DNA of 10,918 bases from Acidobacteriota bacterium. Its GTDB lineage: Bacteria; Acidobacteriota; Terriglobia; Terriglobales; Acidobacteriaceae. The translations under genes were made by a program, and so were the position numbers. The number at the start of each line of letters is the position of its first letter. Positions within the stretch are counted from its first letter, which is position 1. This document shows, piece after piece, positions 6,996 through 10,918 of the stretch. The stretch spans positions 1 through 10,918 of the forward strand of contig QIAR01000221.1 in the NCBI GenBank assembly GCA_003225595.1. The letters run 5' to 3'. The notes below the pieces were generated by a model. The model had not been told where the DNA came from, did no database searches, and was given only the letters and a program-made list of their open reading frames with translations.

Positions 6996-8360
6996 TTACT
7001 CCTTTTCGCTAAAGCCGGGCTGCCCTGCTGAGGAGAGCAAGCGTTTTCGAAATTCACGGGCGACGCCCAGATATTTTTCCGCTGCTTCCAGCTGGTCGAG
7101 AGTGGCTTTGTCGAGATGGCGTGTCACCTCGCGCATTTCTGCAAGCACTTCCACGAGATGCCGCCCTTGGGCGATGCTGGTTCGCGTTGCCTCTTCGAGG
7201 ACCTTGTGGGCTACGTCGCGGCCGAGCTTCGGTCCCAGCAACATCATGGCGTGCTCGGCAAAGATGACACCGTGAGTCGCCTCAATGTTGCTGCGCATTC
7301 GGTTTGCATCCACTGAAAGTCCTTCGGCCACTTCCGCCATCGATGCTAGCGCCACACCCGTTCCCTGAATAATCGCCGCAACGATCGGCCACTCCGCTTG
7401 CCATCCCCCGACACCGCGCTCATGCTCTTGCACCATGGCGGAAAGGAAAGCCGCTATCTCTCCTGGGAGACGATGGCTCGCAGCCAAGGTCACCGCGCTG
7501 CCGATCGGATTTCGCTTATGCGGCATGGTGGAGGAGCCACCACGGCCCTCCCCACCCGGCTCGGCTACTTCGCCTACCTCCCCCTGCATGAGTAGGCTGA
7601 TGTCGCGTGCCATCTTGCCCAGACCCCCAGTCAGCACACCGCAGGCACACAGCAACGCCGCCAATCGGTCGCGCTGCGTATGCCAGGGAGCATCGGGAAC
7701 TCCGAGCTCAAGTTCGGAGGCAAGTACCCCGGCTACTGCGAGCCCCTGCTCCCCGATGGATGCCAGAGTCCCGCTCCCCCCGCCAAACTGCAAAACTAGC
7801 GCCTGAGGGAACGCATCTTCGAGGCGTCGCTTGCTACGGCGGATTGCCCCCAGCCAGCCGGCGGCTTTCAATCCAAACGTGACAGGTGGCGCGGACTGCA
7901 TGAGCGTGCGCCCCAGCATCATCGTCTTCTCGTGTTGTTCAGAAAGTCGAAGCAGTGCCTGCTCAAGCCGGGAAAGGTCATTCGCCAATATCCCACGCGC
8001 ACGCTTCAGCAGAAGGATCAGTGCGGTGTCGGCAACATCCTGGCTGGTAGCACCCCAGTGCACGAAGCGGGCGGCCTCGGGATTCAGAGCGCGCACGCGC
8101 TCAGTCAACGCTTTCACCAGCGGAATGCCGGGCGTCCCCGCGCGTAGAGTGTCCCGCGCCAAAGCTGCAGTGTCGAACGCCTCCACCTTGGCTACGGCTG
8201 AGATCGCATCAGCGGCAGCTTGCGGCACAATGCCTAGCCGCGCCTCCGCCTGGGCCAGCGCAGCCTCAAAATCCAGCATTTCTTGCAGGACTGATTGATC
8301 GGAAAACAATTCGGCAAGCGGACCCGTAGTCGCCAGACTCTCGATCAGCCGCGCTGACAT
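6996..8360 (-). CDS. pcaB: 3-carboxy-cis,cis-muconate cycloisomerase
   Basis: This encodes 454 residues, the usual length for bacterial PcaB. It converts 3-carboxy-cis,cis-muconate, the product of PcaHG, to 4-carboxymuconolactone in the cytoplasm. It belongs to the fumarase/aspartase superfamily and shows the three conserved regions in order: HWGATSQDV (101-109), GRTLMQSA (150-157) followed by GGGSGTLAS (193-201), and the signature GGSSTMPHKRNP (274-285) in the mobile loop. The family is homotetrameric, with active sites shared between subunits. The ATG at 8360 has GGAG about 8 nt upstream. It follows pcaG after 61 nt and precedes pcaL by 5 nt. The neighbouring protocatechuate genes rule out adenylosuccinate lyase or argininosuccinate lyase as better names. 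Confidence 0.95.
   Translation of the reverse strand: MSARLIESLATTGPLAELFSDQSVLQEMLDFEAALAQAEARLGIVPQAAADAISAVAKVEAFDTAALARDTLRAGTPGIPLVKALTERVRALNPEAARFVHWGATSQDVADTALILLLKRARGILANDLSRLEQALLRLSEQHEKTMMLGRTLMQSAPPVTFGLKAAGWLGAIRRSKRRLEDAFPQALVLQFGGGSGTLASIGEQGLAVAGVLASELELGVPDAPWHTQRDRLAALLCACGVLTGGLGKMARDISLLMQGEVGEVAEPGGEGRGGSSTMPHKRNPIGSAVTLAASHRLPGEIAAFLSAMVQEHERGVGGWQAEWPIVAAIIQGTGVALASMAEVAEGLSVDANRMRSNIEATHGVIFAEHAMMLLGPKLGRDVAHKVLEEATRTSIAQGRHLVEVLAEMREVTRHLDKATLDQLEAAEKYLGVAREFRKRLLSSAGQPGFSEKE
6999..7004 (-). promoter_or_regulatory. ribosome binding site deciding the TTG start of pcaL
   Basis: AAGGAG lies inside the last codons of pcaB (the lysine and glutamate before TAA), eight nt before the TTG at 6990. 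It supports the unusual start codon and implies translational coupling between pcaB and pcaL. Confidence 0.6.
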
Positions 8361-8406
8361 TCGGTTCTCTCCGGCGCAGGGGTTGCAGAGATTGATTGGA
8401 CAATTG

Positions 8407-8419
8407 ACTCGCGGCGAGT
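8407..8419. repeat. small hairpin just after the pcaG stop
   Basis: ACTCG (8407-8411) and CGAGT (8415-8419) are complementary around a 3-nt loop, beginning about 3 nt downstream of the pcaG stop on the minus strand. There is no U-tract, so it is not a clear terminator. It could modulate the relative expression of pcaHG and pcaB. Confidence 0.25.
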
Positions 8420-8421
8420 TT

Positions 8422-8973
8422 TCACTGTGCGCCGCAAAGATGAATATCGAAGCACCAGTGCCCCGAGCGCGCTGGATCGGGTTGCGCCATCAGTGTCCCC
8501 CGCCGTTCTTGCGGAACCAGCCCGAGAACCGGATCCTTCTCATTTCCGGGCTCGCCGGCAAAATATAAGCGCGTGTACAGATGATTCAGCAAACCTCGGG
8601 CAAAAACCGCCAGGTTCAGGTGCGGCACCTGTGGAACGCCTGCCCGGCCGGGCACACTCCCGGGCTTGATCGTCTCGAACTGGCAGCTGCCATCCGCAGC
8701 CGTACCCAAACGGCCAAACCCGTGGCAGCCCGGGTCCGATTGCTTCTCCCGCAGATCGTCGGGATGGTTGTACTTGCCTTCGGAATCGGCCTGCCACACC
8801 TCGATCATTGCATCGTCAACCGGCGCCCCATCGCCGTCGAAGACGCGACACGTCACCCAGACATGTTCACCGTTTGCAGTTGAACTTGCGATGCAGGAGG
8901 CGGAATGTTTTTCGGTCAGCCCAAGGTGAAAGTAGGGGCCGACCGTCTGCGAAGGAATGGGGACAAAATCCAT
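8422..8973 (-). CDS. pcaG: protocatechuate 3,4-dioxygenase alpha subunit
   Basis: This encodes 183 residues of the intradiol dioxygenase fold. PcaG pairs with PcaH to open protocatechuate between the hydroxyl groups, giving 3-carboxy-cis,cis-muconate. The sequence begins IPSQTVGPYFHLGL, the alpha-subunit N-terminus that lies near the active site. It continues with the core DAMIEVWQADSEGKY (54-68), FGRLGTAADGSCQFETIKPG (86-105) and PHLNLAVFARGLLNHLYTRL (117-136). As expected for an alpha subunit, the iron ligands are not conserved: the HIH pair of PcaH is HLN here. It starts only 2 nt after the pcaH stop and has no strong ribosome binding site, which points to translational coupling and equal subunit output. 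It is slightly shorter than typical PcaG (about 200 residues). Confidence 0.94.
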   Translation of the reverse strand: MDFVPIPSQTVGPYFHLGLTEKHSASCIASSTANGEHVWVTCRVFDGDGAPVDDAMIEVWQADSEGKYNHPDDLREKQSDPGCHGFGRLGTAADGSCQFETIKPGSVPGRAGVPQVPHLNLAVFARGLLNHLYTRLYFAGEPGNEKDPVLGLVPQERRGTLMAQPDPARSGHWCFDIHLCGAQ

Positions 8974-8975
8974 GA

Positions 8976-9713
8976 TTACGTCTCAAGCGGTGTGGCTTCT
9001 CGGCCGCGCAGCACAATATCGAAACGGTAACCCAGTGCCCACTGTGGTTGAGTAGTTTCCAGATCGAGCCTGGCAATCAGCCGCTGCTGCGCTTCTTCAT
9101 CGCGCACCGACTGGAAAATCGGGTCAATGGCGCACAGCGGATCACCGGGAAAATACATCTGGGTCACCAGACGTGTCGCAAACGCGCGCCCGAAGATGGA
9201 AAAGTGAATGTGCGCGGGACGCCACGCGTTGTAATGGTTGAGCCACGGATAGGCGCCGGGCTTGATTGTCACAAAGCGGTAGCAACCATTCTCATCTGTC
9301 AGCGTGCGTCCGGCTCCGGTAAAGTTCGGATCGAGCGGCGCTGGGTGCTGATCCTTCACATGGAGGTAGCGGCCCGCCGCATTAGCTTGCCAGATCTCCA
9401 GTAGGGCCTGCGACACCGGGCGCCCATTGTCGTCGAGCACCCGCCCGGTGAGGATCATGCGCTCACCCAGCGGCTCACCCCCGCGCTGGTGAGTCAGATC
9501 GTTGTCTCCCTCAGTGATGTCCTCAGGCCCATAAACCGGACCGGTAACTTCCGAAAGCGTGTGCGGCAGAAGTATCAGCGGCTTGCGAGGCGCCCGGCGA
9601 ATCGTAGCCCGATAGGGCTCGTGAAGAAGCACGGGCTGGCTGCTTGGATCAGGCCGCCGATATGCTGTGATGATCGAACGTGCGTTGCTCAAATGGCCCA
9701 TGAGGAATCCCAC
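8976..9713 (-). CDS. pcaH: protocatechuate 3,4-dioxygenase beta subunit
   Basis: This is the catalytic, iron-carrying subunit, 245 residues from the GTG at 9713. The ferric ligands are visible with the spacing of the Pseudomonas enzyme: Tyr116 (AAGRYLH), Tyr155 (PGAYPW), and His168 and His170 (WRPAHIHFS), with the conserved Arg165 beside them. The N-terminal extension contains PRKPLILLPHTLSEVTGPVYG, typical of beta subunits, and the C-terminus is GYRFDIVLRGR. An ATG at 9701, four codons inside, is an alternative start. Neither start has a strong ribosome binding site, and an inverted repeat covers the GTG. It is the first gene of the tight pcaHGBL group and has a good promoter just upstream. 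Confidence 0.95.
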   Translation of the reverse strand: MGFLMGHLSNARSIITAYRRPDPSSQPVLLHEPYRATIRRAPRKPLILLPHTLSEVTGPVYGPEDITEGDNDLTHQRGGEPLGERMILTGRVLDDNGRPVSQALLEIWQANAAGRYLHVKDQHPAPLDPNFTGAGRTLTDENGCYRFVTIKPGAYPWLNHYNAWRPAHIHFSIFGRAFATRLVTQMYFPGDPLCAIDPIFQSVRDEEAQQRLIARLDLETTQPQWALGYRFDIVLRGREATPLET

Positions 9714-9727
9714 TCATGCCATGAGTG
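9711..9727. repeat. perfect inverted repeat over the pcaH start
   Basis: CACTCATG (9711-9718) and CATGAGTG (9720-9727) are perfect 8-bp arms around one central base. The element covers the GTG start of pcaH and lies about 20-40 nt downstream of the likely transcription start. It has the shape of an operator for a dimeric regulator. As RNA the central loop is too short for the full stem, though a partial hairpin could still hide the start. Confidence 0.5.
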
Positions 9728-9755
9728 ACTCGGACAAATGGGGGCAAGCCGACGA

Positions 9756-9785
9756 ATCATATCTTAGCGTCTATCCTTATGTCAC
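9756..9785 (-). promoter_or_regulatory. sigma70-like promoter of the pcaHGBL operon
   Basis: On the minus strand GTGACA (9785-9780) and TATGAT (9761-9756) each match five of six consensus positions and are 18 nt apart. Transcription would begin near 9749, about 36 nt before the GTG of pcaH. This places a separate promoter between the cupin gene and the pca operon. Confidence 0.55.
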
Positions 9786-9869
9786 GCCGCCAACCATTTA
9801 CTCCAACGTTCCATTCGGTGGGTCCTTCTTCCATGTCAGGGTTATTGGAGGGTGCCGATTAGCCACAAT

Positions 9870-10370
9870 TCAGACGAACAGCTTGTCGTTGATCTTGATT
9901 CCGTGCTCCCGGCAATAACTCAGATAGTGGTCGATAAACCAGAAGACGTCCAGCGTCTCCAGCAGGTTGTCGTTGTCATCGAAGAAATCGATCGAGCCAT
10001 TGAGCCAGAAGATCGTCTTCATCCCGTTCGGATCGTCGGAAACCAGCGTGTGGATCGCTCCGGGACTCTCTTGTACATAGCTGCCCGCGCGTGCCACCCA
10101 ATCGTATTCCAGATAGCGCCAGCTCCCCTCTAGCGTGCACGCAAAGACCTTCCCGCGGTGGCGATGGCGGCCCAGCATCCCGCCCTTTTTCACCCACAGA
10201 ATGTTCGCGTACATGTTGTTCCTTACATCGAACGCCAGATGGCGGATGTAAACGTTCTCCCTGTATGGGACATACGGAGACTCGTCCTCCCCCGGGCCAA
10301 TGTGGATATCCGGAAACGCATATTGCTTCACCACCGCGTCCAGGCTGCTCTTGGTTTCAATGACAGGCAT
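9870..10370 (-). CDS. cupin dioxygenase, 2,4'-dihydroxyacetophenone dioxygenase-like
   Basis: This encodes 166 residues from the ATG at 10370, which has GGAGG five nt upstream. A second in-frame ATG at 10403 also has a GGGAGG sequence and would add 11 residues. The fold is a single cupin of the ChrR/DAD type: NILWVKKGGMLGRHRHRG (56-73), then GSWRYLEYDWVARAGSYVQE (82-101) and GAIHTLVSDDPNG (104-116). Metal ligands would be His69, His71 and His107. Their spacing equals that of the three histidines I recall for the Alcaligenes enzyme, which cleaves 2,4'-dihydroxyacetophenone to 4-hydroxybenzoate and formate. Its place 156 nt before pcaH fits an enzyme that feeds aromatic acids towards protocatechuate, although a hydroxylase or demethylase would still be needed. 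The exact substrate is unknown; many database proteins carry this family name without tests. Confidence 0.82.
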   Translation of the reverse strand: MPVIETKSSLDAVVKQYAFPDIHIGPGEDESPYVPYRENVYIRHLAFDVRNNMYANILWVKKGGMLGRHRHRGKVFACTLEGSWRYLEYDWVARAGSYVQESPGAIHTLVSDDPNGMKTIFWLNGSIDFFDDNDNLLETLDVFWFIDHYLSYCREHGIKINDKLFV

Positions 10371-10424
10371 CTCTCCCTCCAGTGCACTCGGCTTGAGGGC
10401 CATCCGGCCTCCCAACGCCGGAGT

Positions 10425-10430
10425 ATCATA
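10425..10430 (-). promoter_or_regulatory. possible -10 element for the cupin gene
   Basis: TATGAT matches five of six -10 positions and lies 55 nt before the ATG at 10370. No good -35 element sits 16-18 nt upstream. It falls right beside the edge of the IS110 relic. Confidence 0.25.
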
Positions 10431-10438
10431 CACCCCAT

Positions 10439-10540
10439 CGAAATCTTGGGTAGCAGGTCGGCACGCAGCAGCTAAGCCAATCTGTTGGCGTCCACGCGGT
10501 CGTTTTTCAGACGAGCGTGGGCGATGAGCTTGGTCTGCGT
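10439..10540 (-). mobile_element. IS110-family transposase relic
   Basis: On the minus strand the frame reads QTKLIAHARLKNDRVDANRLA, then an amber stop (10474-10472), then LLRADLLPKIS. This matches the N-terminal DEDD region of IS110-type transposases, where KTD/KND-R-(V/I)DA is followed by LAxLLRADLLP. The stop replaces a single residue (probably glutamate, GAG to TAG). Only about 35 of the roughly 340-400 residues of a full transposase remain, and no terminal repeats or flanking duplications are visible. It is a dead fragment upstream of the cupin gene. Confidence 0.7.
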
Positions 10541-10793
10541 GAACGCGCGTTCTTGCATCCTTATATATAGGCATTCAATCGATCTTTCGTCGTTTAATCG
10601 GCTCGAGACTGTCGGGAGCAGCATCGCCCTTTTCACGGCGCATACGAGTGGTCGCCGACTTGGAAACCATCCTGGCGCCTTGCGGCTCCTATGTTGACGT
10701 CGGCGGTCACTTTGCCGTGTAGTCGCTAGCCGGAGATTAGCCGAGGTCCGTCTGACACACACAACCCCAACCGAGAAGAGAAGTTCCCCGTCT
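10541..10793. other. non-coding stretch between two gene relics
   Basis: I see no intact gene. On the plus strand 10648-10722 reads VVADLETILAPCGSYVDVGG and ends HFAV before a stop. It looks protein-like, but I cannot assign it to a family. The region is probably further decayed sequence between the IS110 relic and the LuxR fragment. Confidence 0.4.
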
Positions 10794-10918
10794 ATGAAGC
10801 TCATTGTTCATCTCCGTACTGTGAAAAAGCACATGGAGCGCATCTTTCAGAAGCTCGGAGTCGAGAGCCGGACGGCTGCCGCTGTTCGAGTCTGGGAAAG
10901 TAATGGGCTGAAAGACCC
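10794..10918 (+). pseudogene. truncated LuxR-type helix-turn-helix fragment
   Basis: The plus strand reads MKLIVHLRTVKKHMERIFQK, then LGVESRTAAAVRVWESNGLK to the window edge. RTVKKHMERIFQKLGVESRT is the recognition helix and following helix of a LuxR/GerE-type DNA-binding domain. The first half of the domain (LTxREXEVL and helix 2) is missing: upstream in frame is THTTPTEKRSSPS, which is unrelated. Two residues usually found before RTVK (such as Ser-Pro) also appear to be deleted. The frame stays open at the right edge, so more may follow. It could instead be a real short protein starting at 10794, but half a helix-turn-helix would not bind DNA in the normal way. Confidence 0.6.

Noticed and set aside
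10371..10574. Longer N-terminus for the cupin, starting at 10574
   Set aside because: The extra 68 residues are basic, have no cupin-like sequence and run through the IS110 relic in another frame. Strong ribosome binding sites support 10370 (or 10403).
10648..10722. Short plus-strand peptide as a methyltransferase remnant
   Set aside because: The sequence is too short and lacks a defining motif; I cannot assign a family.

Overview
The window looks like soil Acidobacteriota chromosome. I infer this from the moderately GC-rich sequence, the very large Oar-like TonB-dependent receptor with an N-terminal carboxypeptidase-regulatory-like domain, and the style of the pca genes; no marker gene fixes the taxon. 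Every confident gene lies on the minus strand, so the cluster reads from right to left.

In order of transcription it holds: a cupin resembling 2,4'-dihydroxyacetophenone dioxygenase (10370-9870); pcaH and pcaG, the two subunits of protocatechuate 3,4-dioxygenase (9713-8422); pcaB, 3-carboxy-cis,cis-muconate cycloisomerase (8360-6996); pcaL, a fused 3-oxoadipate enol-lactonase and 4-carboxymuconolactone decarboxylase (6990-5809); a stand-alone MetE-C-like zinc protein (5612-4503); a 1095-residue TonB-dependent receptor (4088-801); and a decayed c-type cytochrome gene (733-300).

Together pcaH, pcaG, pcaB and pcaL carry protocatechuate to 3-oxoadipate. The final steps (pcaIJ, pcaF), a regulator and an inner-membrane importer are not in the window. 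The cupin could supply 4-hydroxybenzoate-type acids from aryl hydroxymethyl ketones. The receptor could bring a substrate across the outer membrane. The MetE-like protein suggests one-carbon or methyl transfer, possibly tied to methoxylated aromatics, but that link is inference.

A good sigma70-like promoter (GTGACA, 18 nt, TATGAT) precedes pcaH, and a perfect 17-bp inverted repeat sits over the pcaH start. The pca genes are tightly packed: 2 nt between pcaH and pcaG, 5 nt between pcaB and pcaL.

The right end (10371-10918) is a graveyard. It holds a short IS110-type transposase relic with an in-frame stop, and the truncated C-terminal half of a LuxR-type helix-turn-helix that runs off the edge. 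The left end (1-299) has no convincing gene. I found no tRNA, rRNA or CRISPR array. The most novel element is the gene combination of DAD-like cupin, pca operon, MetE-like protein and TonB receptor as a possible uptake-and-catabolism unit, with the decayed cytochrome next to it.
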